From Echria macrotheca (Eukaryota > Ascomycota > Sordariomycetes > Sordariales > Schizotheciaceae): a stretch of DNA of 64,000 bases. Below the pieces are notes generated by a model. That model did no database searches. It had not been told where the DNA came from and was given only the letters and a program-made list of their open reading frames with translations. Location of the stretch: the NCBI GenBank assembly GCA_030411725.1, contig MU839827.1, positions 930,001 to 994,000 on the forward strand, in the 5' to 3' direction. Positions 1-10,479 of this stretch are shown here, piece by piece; the first letter of the stretch is position 1, and every line of letters begins with the position of its first letter. The translations under genes and the position numbers were made by a program.

Positions 1-1
1 C

Positions 2-1450
2 AAACTGCCGCTAATCCGTGGGCGTTCCGGCACCTTTGTAGAGTGGTTCGCGTATCTTAAAACCGCACACATTGTCTTGTACAACACTGCGAGCCACCGC
101 GCATGGTTCACCAACGGCCTTCATGCACTTGCCCATCTTCTCCGGGCGTCTCTCAGACACGATATAAACAGCGGTCCTGCTGGAGAATATCTGTTTGATC
201 CCGCGCTACTGGAAGAACACCCTAACCCATCTGACCCGAGTGCGGTCAGCTATTTCCTCACAAACAGGAACAATCTGGAACTTCCTATCTGCTGGAACAC
301 CTCATCTAACGCCGGATCTGAGGAAGCAGCGGTCCGCGGGCCCCAGGCCGACAATGTCGTAGTGGCAGCCTCGACTGTGGTACGGCTACGCCATCGCATT
401 GACCAGCTTTTGGGCATCCTGATGGACCTCATTGACCGTCAACTTGAGGAATCAATCGTGGTTAATATTTCATCGCGAGCTCCCGAAAACCGGCTCGAAG
501 GATATCAATTCATGGACATCGCCACGCGATGCGTCCCGGCGCCCGATGCTGGCGGCCCCAGAAAATATATGGTTCAGGGCGCCGAAAAGTCCTGGGTGAA
601 ATTCGTGCGCAGAATTCACGCAGTAACGCTATTCGGGGAAGGATTCGGAGACTTGGTGGCACCAGCCATTGACTGCTCAGCGGAATGTGTCCATCGGGAA
701 ATAGTGGCTGAGGGCCAGAACCACCTCGTCGTTGCGAGCTACGATCTCCTAGACATAATCAGGCGCTACGGAAGAGCTACTGATCCCGCAGCATTCGAAC
801 TCATACCGGGTATATTCTGGAAGAAATCAGCCCGTTTCGAGACCGCCGACGACAACGAAATGGCAAACGACGAAGACATCGGGCAGAGGCACTGCGACAG
901 CATACATGTTCTTTCTCCGGCACAACCGTGGGGGCATACCAAAGGGTCTCAGCAAAGCACCGCTTCTGAAATCGTACCGGAGGGCGTATATATGTTGGAG
1001 GGGTCGAACGCCCGTACGCAAGCGGCCAGAGCGGGAGCGGCTGTCCTTCGGCCCAGCCCACAAAATGCCACAAAAAAGAAGAAACCGCCACCTGGGCTGC
1101 TCAGCACGATTAAAGAGACAGCCGAGCCTCCCGAGACAGGGCAGCATCCTCAGCCAGAGGGGCGAGCCGAGCCAGGGCAGCCCGAGCAGCACGCCGAGCC
1201 AGAGCAACGTGCTGAGTCAGACCATCTTGTCGACCCAGAGCAGCGTGCTGAGCCAGAGGGGGTAGAGCATCTTGTCGACCCAGAGCAACATGCTGAGCCA
1301 GAGCAAAATGTTGAGCTAGAGGAACTTGTCGAGACAGGGCAGCGTGCAGAGCCGAGTGTGTCAGTGGAAAACCCCCCACGGAGAATCCAGCGGCTGTGGT
1401 TAATGGTGCGGAAACCCGGCGAGCGTCTGGCCACCACCCTACACAGGTAA
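2..1450 (+). CDS. Hypothetical fungal protein, 5' end outside the window
   Basis: The frame is open from the first bases with no stop, so the true start lies upstream; about 480 residues are visible. The N-terminal two thirds look like an ordinary folded protein, with conserved-looking stretches such as GRSGTFVEWF and ENRLEGYQFMDIATR, but I do not recognise a domain. From about nt 1120 the protein becomes a low-complexity tail built on degenerate PEQRAEPE-type units, followed by a basic C-terminus. No signal peptide or membrane segment is visible in this part. The style resembles C-terminal portions of large, lineage-restricted fungal proteins, but that is an impression and no function is assigned. 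The end is certain (TAA at 1448-1450); the start is not. Confidence 0.6.
   Translation, partial: KLPLIRGRSGTFVEWFAYLKTAHIVLYNTASHRAWFTNGLHALAHLLRASLRHDINSGPAGEYLFDPALLEEHPNPSDPSAVSYFLTNRNNLELPICWNTSSNAGSEEAAVRGPQADNVVVAASTVVRLRHRIDQLLGILMDLIDRQLEESIVVNISSRAPENRLEGYQFMDIATRCVPAPDAGGPRKYMVQGAEKSWVKFVRRIHAVTLFGEGFGDLVAPAIDCSAECVHREIVAEGQNHLVVASYDLLDIIRRYGRATDPAAFELIPGIFWKKSARFETADDNEMANDEDIGQRHCDSIHVLSPAQPWGHTKGSQQSTASEIVPEGVYMLEGSNARTQAARAGAAVLRPSPQNATKKKKPPPGLLSTIKETAEPPETGQHPQPEGRAEPGQPEQHAEPEQRAESDHLVDPEQRAEPEGVEHLVDPEQHAEPEQNVELEELVETGQRAEPSVSVENPPRRIQRLWLMVRKPGERLATTLHR
1120..1350 (+). repeat. Degenerate Glu/Pro/Gln coding repeat
   Basis: Imperfect repeats based on cagagcagcgtgctgagcc and cttgtcgacccagagca recur through this stretch and encode PEQRAEPE and HLVDPEQ-like units. 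Copies vary in length and sequence and stay in frame, so they expand the protein tail without breaking it. Confidence 0.7.
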
Positions 1451-2052
1451 CTCAGCTTCCGACCCACGAGTCACATGTATACACCTACGGATGATACCTT
1501 AGCTCCCCTCCCAGGAGGAAGGGGGGCTACTACGGACCTTGGAATAGATACAGAACCAAGACACAGCCATGTGACACACAACTTGTCGTCGATTTTTAAG
1601 TCAGTTAACCCAGCTGAGTAGGTACCTAGGTTGATACATATCTGCTTATAGCTTTAAGCTGTGTGTTGAGACTGGCTGTGCCAGTTTCCGGCTCCGACCT
1701 CGACATTAATCTTGGGGATTGCTTCGGATACAAGATGTCAAGTAATTGCGGCAGAAGTTTGTTCTGCTTTCCATGTCACCACGAGAACACCGGGTGCTGT
1801 TTTCCTTCCGTATGCGAATGTCTGGTTTGAGATGCCGGCTAGGATTGTAGTGTTAAAGAGTGTGACGTGATAGATTCTCCACGAAACATGAGGCCTTCAT
1901 TTTAGTATTTGAGGTACGTTTGACAGCAGGCCCGAGAAGATTGGCGCTGGTGGTGTGGATAACAGTACGTCCAGGAGCATTCACAGAAAAATAAATCTTG
2001 GAAGCATTCCAGAACTTGCTACGAAACCTGATGGGTATCTGATGAACACCAA
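1451..2052. other. Intergenic, convergent 3' ends
   Basis: This is the space between the stop of the 5'-cut gene and the stop of the minus-strand hydrolase. I see no credible coding exon, RNA or repeat; it presumably holds two 3' UTRs. Confidence 0.6.
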
Positions 2053-3366
2053 TCAAGCCCACACAGTCCCCTTTAACCACTTCCCCAATCGGTCCATCAT
2101 CTCCCTCGTCTTTACCTCGCCGTCCTTCATAGTCTCCTCCCCGCCCATAATCTCTCTGAGAGGCTTATTATCAAACCCATGAAGCGCATCCGGTACAAGA
2201 AGCCACTTGACCCCGCCGTCCCCCCAGTTCTCCTCGAAAGCAAACCGCTTATCCGGCCGTCCGGTCTCGTCCAGCACCTCGACCCTCCCAAACCCAGCAG
2301 AGACCTCCTCCCGCCCGCAGACGCGAGACTTGGCGTCCTCGCTCTTCGGATCCGGCGTCTGATACCCGGCCGCGGGCCTTCCATGCGCTGCTGACCCTTC
2401 ACGAGCTAGGCGGCAAGCCAGCCGCCAGCTCTCGTGACCCAACAGATCAAGCTCGGCAGCGACCAGCCCCACGAACGGAGGCAGGCTATCACTTGACGCA
2501 TAGTACGGGCTGAGCAGCGGATCACGCAGGTCCTGGCCGTAGGGAACGTAACTCCAGTCAAATAGCGGTATCATGTTCGCGAGCCCGTCCTTGTCCTTCC
2601 CCCGAGGGGGCGGTAGCGAGGGTTTGAACGGGCGGTTCGCGAGCTTCTGCCCGCACGGCACGCTCAGGTCCAGATACCCATATACACTAACAGCCGCAGC
2701 CGGCGCGAGCTTATGCCGTCGTATGCTAGGGAGCTGGGTGACGCTCAGCGCGAGGTTGCCGCCGGCCGAGAAACCCAGGATCGCGGTACGACTGCGCTTC
2801 TGAGCCGCGCGATCGACGGGGAGCGACTCATCCGCTAAAATCGCGAGGATAAGCGCCTCGAGGTCGTGGACCGCCGTCGGGAACGGCGCACCTGGCGCTT
2901 TGGAGTAGTTCAACGCGACGACCAGCACGTCCTGGCCATCGGCGAACGCGCGGTTCCAATCGTCGTCGTCGCGGACATGTCCGATACAAAACCCGCCGCC
3001 GTGAATGGTAAGGAGCAGCGGTAGCGTCGCGGGGGACGTCTGGTCGTACGACTTGGGGAAGAATATGCTGTTGCTGTCAGATGCGCACAGAGAGACAAAT
3101 GTCACAAAAAAAGCCTACCGGACGGGCAGATGCGGACGAACTTCGTAGGTCTTGACGATGTTGGGCGCTTCAGGGGGCGGGCGCATGTAGTCGGTCCAGT
3201 CCCGGATCCACAGCATCGGCGCGATGATCCCCTTGAGACCGTATATGCGGCTGGCTATGGAGAGCTTGGCGAGGAGGCCCGGGTCTTGGGATCGCGGTGT
3301 TACATCCCGGCGCTCTGCGTCTTCCGGCGCCGCGGAATCGGGGTTGGAAGCCGGCTCGGGGTTCAT
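2053..3366 (-). CDS. Alpha/beta hydrolase, hormone-sensitive-lipase type
   Basis: Predicted esterase or lipase of the alpha/beta hydrolase-3 family. Exon 1 is 3119-3366 and exon 2 is 2053-3073, joined across a 45-nt intron (GTAGGC donor, TGACAG acceptor), giving 422 residues. The oxyanion-hole motif HGGGF is near the start of exon 2 and the nucleophile elbow is GFSAGGNLA (GXSXG). A C-terminal DALHGFDN supplies the likely catalytic His. The frame is open upstream of 3366 but the first real ATG is at 3366 (MNPEPAS). No signal peptide is seen; a short hydrophobic stretch (GIIAPMLW) may lie against a membrane. The substrate cannot be told from sequence; members act on short-chain esters or lactones. 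Confidence 0.85.
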
Positions 3367-4145
3367 GATGGGCTCGCGGATCAGCGAGAAAGGGACGTAT
3401 TCGCGGGTCGAGTGTCTCGATCGCAAGTCGAGTCGACGTCTTTAGGATCGCAGCTCAGGTTGGGGACGGCGGAGGGATAAGCACTATGGCATTGGACATC
3501 AGTAATGATCTGAGTCAGATTGGCTGGCTTCTTACTCTCAGGTTACCTAGATGGACACGTAGAGGAACAGGACGACGGCGAAGAATACCCGTAGCAGCAT
3601 ATTTCCGGGCGGAAAGTGCCCGCGCATCCTGGTTTCGCTGGTCGTTTACCCGGTGGCTGGCAACGGCGACGGCAAGCTGCCTTCAGCCTGCGTGTCGGCA
3701 TTGTGCCACGGGCTCGACGGCTTAACAGAGTGCTATTATTGGCCATAGGTCGACCTGTTCATCGATATCGCGAGCTGAATTGTCGTCTGCGCAAAGCAGT
3801 TCGCGGGGAGGTGCAGTGGTGGAGCGGGGAGTCCGATCGCCGACGGCACGAAAATCGTCGAATGCTGCGGCAAGTTCCGCTGGCCCCCAACCTCATCAGC
3901 ACAAGCTGAACCCTAACAACATGCTCATGCTCGGTGAATCACCTTCACAGTAGACAGACCAGACATAAGCTGGACAAAAGTTCAGTAGAATAACAGACAA
4001 GAATAAGACTACAAGTACATCGGAACGCAAAAGACCAGACCCAATGACCGTGGCCCTCGGACCACCGTCTTCCCCCTCATCCTGTAACCATGTCATTCCG
4101 TTCCGCATACTCCATTCCTTCCTGTACTCATGATGCAAGCCCCAT
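3367..4145. other. Intergenic region upstream of the hydrolase
   Basis: It contains the hydrolase promoter and the 3' flank of the SAPS gene. Several short open frames occur on both strands but none shows family similarity or splice support. Confidence 0.55.
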
Positions 4146-7100
4146 CTAACGAGTTCCCGCCCGCCCCGCCAAAATCTCGTCGCCCACAATCACTTCATCG
4201 TCATCCGGATCCTCAATGCTCGTTCGACTCTTGGCCTCAACCGCCCGGTTGATCTTGTTGCCCTCCTCGTCCACCACCTCGTCCGCATCGTCCTGAGGCA
4301 CAAGTGGCAGCTCCGGCGCCTTTTCCTGCGTCGGCGTCTTGTCGAGGTCCGTCTCGTCCCTCTTGGCGTCCTTGTCCTTGGAACCGAACGTCTGTGTCGA
4401 GAATGGCCAGAGACCGCTGAACGAGCTCGTCTTGACCGAGCTCGGGTGGACCGGCAGCGGTTTGAGCAGGATCTTTTCTCGTGCCGGGTCAATCCCCGAC
4501 ACCAAACTCGTCGGCGCCGCTGTTGCTTCCGGCATGGCAAAGTCACCAAATTCTTCATCTTCAATGTCCTCCTCGACATCATCATCACGTCCGTCAGAAT
4601 CGTCGCTGTCGTCACGCCCGTCACCAAACCGTTCCATCCGTCCCGTATCTTTGTCGATACTCCTCCGGTTGCTCCTCCTAGACCCACGAACCATACCGCG
4701 CCACCAGGAGCCGCGATGCCAGCCGCTGCTTCCGCCAGCCTCGCCCAGGTTCTCGGCCTCACCGTCGTCGCTGCCACTGCCGGAGCCACTTCGCTCCTCG
4801 TCATCCTCATCATCGGCAAACGGGTTGCGCAAGCGTTCATTAGAGGTGCTGGGGAGCGTGAAACTTGTGGACGTCGATGCTTCACCTGCCGTGCCGGAGC
4901 CCTCTTGGCTACCGTTGGCCGCCGCCGCAGCGTTCCGTTTGTTCATGGCAAGACGGGCTGCGAGCTGCAGCCGGGCCCGAGATGGGGGTATGTTGAGCGG
5001 TGGCGGTGGCGGCGGGGGTGGCGGAATGGAAGGAGGGTTCATAGAATTTGCGTTATTGGCGTTCAGTGGATCCGTGTATGCTCGAAACTAGGTCGAGTTA
5101 GCTTGCGCACAGGAGCAACCGGCACAGAGAGGAGACCGAGCCAACGAGCACACAAAGAAACCATCACAGACGCAGCTCGCGATTTGAACCAAGCGCTGCA
5201 GCCTATTTGAAACACCTATCCAGGGCAGCTTATTGACACTTTGGTGTATCCATCGCTCAGGGGCTGCCCGCATAAACCGCTACAGGCTGTCGCCTCACCT
5301 CCCCATCCGGCCGCGAAGGCCTGCCATCATCCTATAAAACGGAAAAAAGCGTCTGAGCACACGAGCGTTGGCCCTGGCCAACTCCGGATGACCCTGCCAG
5401 TCGACAGTATCGTACTCCATCGGGTCGTATTCGCTATCCGAGAGATCGGGATCATCATCCGCTGCCGCGATGGTTTCGAGGAAAGAAGGATCGCAAGCCA
5501 GCGCCATCTTCTAGATGTTGCAGATATCACAGCCCTCTTGAACGTGGTCCTCGTGGTGGTGCGCGGTCCCGACTACATCCTTGACCAGCTCGAGCTCAGG
5601 CGAGTCGTCTTGCACTGAGCGTGGCTTGCCCGGATCCAACGGCCCACTTGGACCAAACACAAGATTCTCAGAAAAAGCAAATGCACCCACCTCATTATTG
5701 ATATCCTCCTCGTTGTCTTCCTCCTCCTCCTCGTCGCTCGAGCTGCCAAAGCCGCTCATGAGCGTACCGGCACTGATGGCAAACGGCCCGATCCCGCTGC
5801 TCGCTCCATTGTCAGAGAGATCCTGGCCCCCATTCAGACCCGCCTCGGCGAGGGCGTTGGAAGTACTGCTGCCTCCGAGGCCAATCGACCCGAGACCAGA
5901 TAGACCCATGCCCGCTAGGCTTGCCCCGGCACGGTTGGCGTGGGCGACATCAGGGCGTACGCCGCCCAGGATGGCATTATCTCGTTCACGTGTTTCTGCC
6001 AAGGCCCCCTCGACATAGTCGATCCAGTCCCGCGCCATGACACGCTCCATGACGAGGTCGCTGAGAAGCTCGGGCGGGTGGCGCTCCGTGAACTTGACCA
6101 CCTCCTCGGCGATGAGGGTTAGATGACCCATGTACCCCATTCTGGTCTTGTTCTGGGTCTGCGATCGCTCGCTCGCTTGCTGGCCGCCGATGATCTGGTT
6201 GGTGATATCAGCCGCCTCGAACAAGCTGATGGCGAGCGTAGGGTTGAAGCCGCGATCCATCGGGCCGTTGAACACCTGTTGAACGATGTCGTAAACCACG
6301 TTGTGGAGGAAGTTGTTCCACGGGTATGAGAAGAAGAAGCCCAGGATGGTAGGGACTACCCGGTTCTCGACGAATTGCATTTTGAGGTAATCGCCGACCA
6401 CCGGCTTGGGTGTGATCGGTGTGTCATCAATAGGGGTCGTGGTTTCGCTGACGCCGACGACGATAGACATCTGGCTTGTCTCGGGCGCGGGGGGGCCCTC
6501 AGCAGGCGCTGCCGGTTGAGAAGGAGCTTCCGCGGGAGTGGCTTCCGGTTCCTTGGCGATAGCGTCAACGGAAGACGATGTCAGCACGGGCGGCTGGCTG
6601 AACAACGGCGCTGGGGTGTCTTCGGGGTGAGGCGACATGCCCTCGAGTGTGGCTGGGGTGTTGGCGGTCTCGAGGTTGAGTGGCTTTGTGGGCTGCGACT
6701 CAGGCTCAGAGGTGGTTGGCGTAAGGAGAGGAACGTCGGTCTGGTCGCTTGTCTCGGATGGAGTAGCGTCCTCCTTGTCACCTTTGGCAGTCTCACTCTC
6801 TGGCTTATTCTCCTCTAGCGAAAGGTCCTCCAAAGACAGATCTGCCTTCTCCGCAGGCGTCTGCTCGGTTTGCTTCTCGCTTTCTTCAGGGCGTTTCTTT
6901 GAGGGCGAGAGCGGCGCCACAACCAGGTCCTGGTCGAAATCCGGCTCTTTTTCTATCTCCCGGACGTGCAACCTGGGCGAGCTGAGTGGCTCGTCCACAA
7001 AGTCATCCTCGTCCTTGTCCAGGAACGACACCGGACCGGGCATAGGCACCTCCGGAAGCTCTTCGACGCCGTGCGAACTATCCTCGTCGGCCGCGTGGGT

Positions 7101-8554
7101 GACTTCTTCAAAACCATCGTCATCGACCGAGCTGTTTGTAACCTCCAACTTGCGTACCGCCTCAGGCGATGACGCTGACGTACGCATCGTCAGCTCCTCG
7201 ACGGACGAAGGGGCGTCCTCTCCTCTCGCGGGGAACAGGCGGCCCTCGGCTCGGAGCTTTTGGCGCTGCGCATCCCGTGCGGCAATGAACTCCTCGGACC
7301 CGACCTCGTTCAACAGGCCCATGTTGCTACAATGCAGCAACTCGGCCATGAGCTCACACGTCTTGAAGCGATCGAAACCCAGGGGCTCAATCTTGCCGCC
7401 GAAGGTCGAGTCAAGCCTCTCCTTTTGTGCGGGCGCATTCATGATCAGGTTCATGAAATCAGGAACATGCTCAGCAAAGAGCCGTAGGAGTGTGCCAAGG
7501 TAGATAGGATCGCGGCTTGATGGCGTCGTCCCAGACTCCACGCCCTCCGGGTCGTAGTCTGAGTTGTTTTTTCTAATGACCTCAATGACGATCCCGACTC
7601 CGCATGTCAGCGGGTTTCCTCCGCCCAGCATATACTTGATGAGCTGCTCCACGCACGGCCGAGACACAAGTTGCCGCGTGAGCTCGTTGGGCCCGATACA
7701 TGTCTGCTCGTTTTGTGAAGCATTGGCCGAAACTGTGATGATCGCCTTCATGAAGTCACCGGCCGAGGTCTGTGTCGCCCAGCTGTGTTCCGGGCCGAGG
7801 AAGGACAGGAGCGTCGGGATAAGGTCCTGGGTGTAAAGCCACTTCCAGAGTCAGCGATGTTTTATCACAACCTCAAGATACATACCTCTACAATCCCTTG
7901 TCCACTCTCCGTCCGCTCCAGGCTGATGATCTTAAGCAGCAGGTCCATAATCATCGGACAATCCACATGCTTCAGGATATCGTTAACCGCTCCATCGACC
8001 GATCTGAGGAATTCCAGCATGTCCTCCGTCTTCTTGTCGAATAGTGACTCATTAACCTTTGTAAAGTAGCTTGCCTGTAGCGGGTCGAGGGGCGTCGGGC
8101 GCTTCAAGAACTGCCAGAAGCTGCGAAGGAGCGACCGGCTCTCCATCAGAGCCTCGCAGATGGACCAGTTATCCGACGAGAGGATCTCGGCCGCGACAAA
8201 GGCGTAGCGATTGCGTTTCTTCTCGTTCTCCTCCTCGCTCCCATATTCTGTGGCCTTGGAGGACGCACGCGACCGGGCAAAGGGTAGGGCGATGGACTTG
8301 CCCTTGTCGTCATCGTCATCATCCTCGTCGTCATCGCGCGTTGCGACCGGGGCGAGCTTCGGAGCGACGACGTACTCGAGTAGCTTCTCCAAGACCTTTT
8401 GGTCCCGGAGGTATTCTACCAGCTTTGCATTGTGTTGCTTGAGCTCCTGGATCAAATCGCTCTCGTCGAGGAGGTCTTCGAGCGCGAAGTTGTCCTTTTC
8501 GAGAATCGTGTCGATTGTCGAGATGTTGGCGTAGCCGCCAAATCTCCAAAACAT
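4146..8554 (-). CDS. SAPS-domain SIT4/PP6 phosphatase-associated protein (Ekc1/SAP family)
   Basis: Regulatory subunit that binds the Sit4/PP6 catalytic phosphatase and links it to cell-cycle and TOR signalling (known for the family). Exon 1 (7886-8554) opens with MFWRFGGYANISTIDTILEKDN, the family's hallmark start. A 59-nt intron (7827-7885) joins in frame to the SAPS domain, which includes SWATQTSAGDFMKAI and FSYPWNNFLHNVVYDIVQQV. The last exon (4146-5087) starts FRAYTDPLNANN and carries a proline run, NIPPSRARLQLAARLA and an acidic EEFGDFAMPE region typical of fungal members. The link between about 5514 and 5087 is unresolved: the frame meets TAG at 5511-5513, reopens in the same frame to about 5295, and a clear branch plus acceptor precede 5087. 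One long intron or two introns are possible. Overall identity is firm; this junction is not. Confidence 0.88.
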
Positions 8555-10479
8555 GTTGGGCAAGTGGCCGTCTTATGTGACGGCGCCTGCGAGGGGTTGG
8601 CAGCGCCAGGGAGAGGAGCAAAGTGTTGTCCGGTCGGCAGAGAGTCGGCGGTGGTTCATACGTCGGCCGAAATGGCGAAAGTGGCACTCGAGTGGGTCGT
8701 CGCGGTCCCTATCAGAGAAACATGGGGAGCCGGGTTCGGCGCGCAAAATGGGTATCTAATTCTAGTATCTGGTGGTGGTAAAGTCAGCGAGTGTGTCTAG
8801 CGAGATGATGCAAAGTGTCGAGAAGCCCGTCGCCGCTGGCGCAAGTGACGCAGCACGTGAAGCCTGCCCGCTGGCCGGTCGTGCAAAGCGCAAGTCAACT
8901 GTGGCGCACCACGGCGAGTCGGCGCCCACAATCGACCCCATGGCTCAGTGCCGTCATGTCAACGCAGAAAAGGGCCTCCAAGACCGGCATTCCGACGCAG
9001 CCATGGAGCGAGTGGACGAGGGGCCGGGAGGGCCGAGGAGCGGACTTACGAAACCTCGTGAATGCCAGTAATGTTACAACAACAATTAAACGCGTGTCGA
9101 GCGCCGCAAGTGACGGAAAGGAGAAGCGTCTAGATCATGAACTTGGCCAGCGCAAGGCGGGGTCGCGATGGGCGGACTGTGGTGGCGGATTGCCTTGTCG
9201 CCGGTGGTTCAAAATTGGATGAGGTCCGCGGGTTGGGTCACGCTCTGAGCATTGTTTCCTCTGGGGACTGCCGCTGCCCGCTGCCCAAACATGTTGACTG
9301 CCTGGCGGACCCCACAGGTTGGGTGGAATCTTCGGTTCTGATTGGCTGATGGTGTCAAGACCTCCTCGAGGTTGGGCGCTTGGGCCAGACAAGTTGGGCA
9401 TATTTCGTGATTGCTTTGTTATCGCTGCATCGAGATTCGTGCAACTCAGCAATTGTTCAATAGTAGGCCGAGATGAAGTTGAATTTGCACTTCTATCATG
9501 ATGAACTATGACGTCTATTTTGGCATCATTTTTAATGTGACCATTGATGGTGTTTTCCGGTGTTCGGGTTTTCTGGTCTGTCAAGCGACGATCAAGCTCC
9601 TCCCGCAACGCTGCCGCCCGCAATTTTCTGCCACGTTTTTACCCTGGTTCACACGTGCAAACGTCCCCACCTTGAATCTTCGGACGACTCGATGAGATTT
9701 ATACATCTTTCTGATATCGATCGGATGAGGAAACCCGACGGACCGTCGATAGCCCAAGGCCTATCATAAATAGGTAGCGAGGTCATAAAGACAAGCATCA
9801 GCATAACAAGTCCCGAGGCAAATGTCTCCTGAACCACCTTTGCTGTCGGCAGTGTTGATCTGGATCAAGGACAAATATGCGCCATGGCGTGTTGGACTGA
9901 CCTTCGCCGAGCAAGCGACGACGAGCAATGGGGCTGATCCAGCGAGCTTCTTCGCTCTCTCTACCACTTTTAGAGTAACGTAACTCGGGAACTAGAGTTG
10001 CAATTGTGCAAGAGACTGCTACCGCCTCTGCAACTGACACCTGCGCCCGAAGCTTACTGGGGGCCGCCGCAATGACAGGACCGCGAACCGGGTTAACACG
10101 TCTAGAATCGCGGCCGAAGCAGCTGATGCCTTGTCGAGGATGTGCCCTGGTTCCAGAATCAAGGGAACATGGAGGTCTAGCACGGTGAGTGCCGCATCGC
10201 CATATGGGCGAGACCCCGTACCGCATTGCTCGGCAGGTAAATGACCAAGACCAGGCTCCTCCGCACCAAGGAACGAGTCGAGAGCGCAATATGCTGCTCG
10301 GGAATCCCAGGTGCCTACCACAGGTTGACAGCCGTCCTGTATCACCAGGAGGCCATGAGCCAGGGGCAAGTCCGCTTGTTGCCCCGGAAGCTCAGGCAAT
10401 AGGTCAACCTCAATCTGCAATCGAAACTGAGCAGACCGATGTAGACAAACCCACATCTAGTCAAGGTGCAGCAGCAAGA
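8555..10479. other. Intergenic region between two minus-strand genes
   Basis: The part next to 8554 is the SAPS promoter and 5' UTR. Minus-strand frames at about 9135-9623 and 10019-10456 are moderately long, but their translations have no recognisable domain and no convincing splice partners. A lineage-specific or decayed gene near 10.0-10.4 kb cannot be excluded. Confidence 0.5.

Noticed and set aside
6637..7503. 288-codon plus-strand open frame opposite the SAPS gene
   Set aside because: It lies wholly antisense to a well-supported coding exon and translates to Ser-rich sequence typical of a GC-rich shadow frame.
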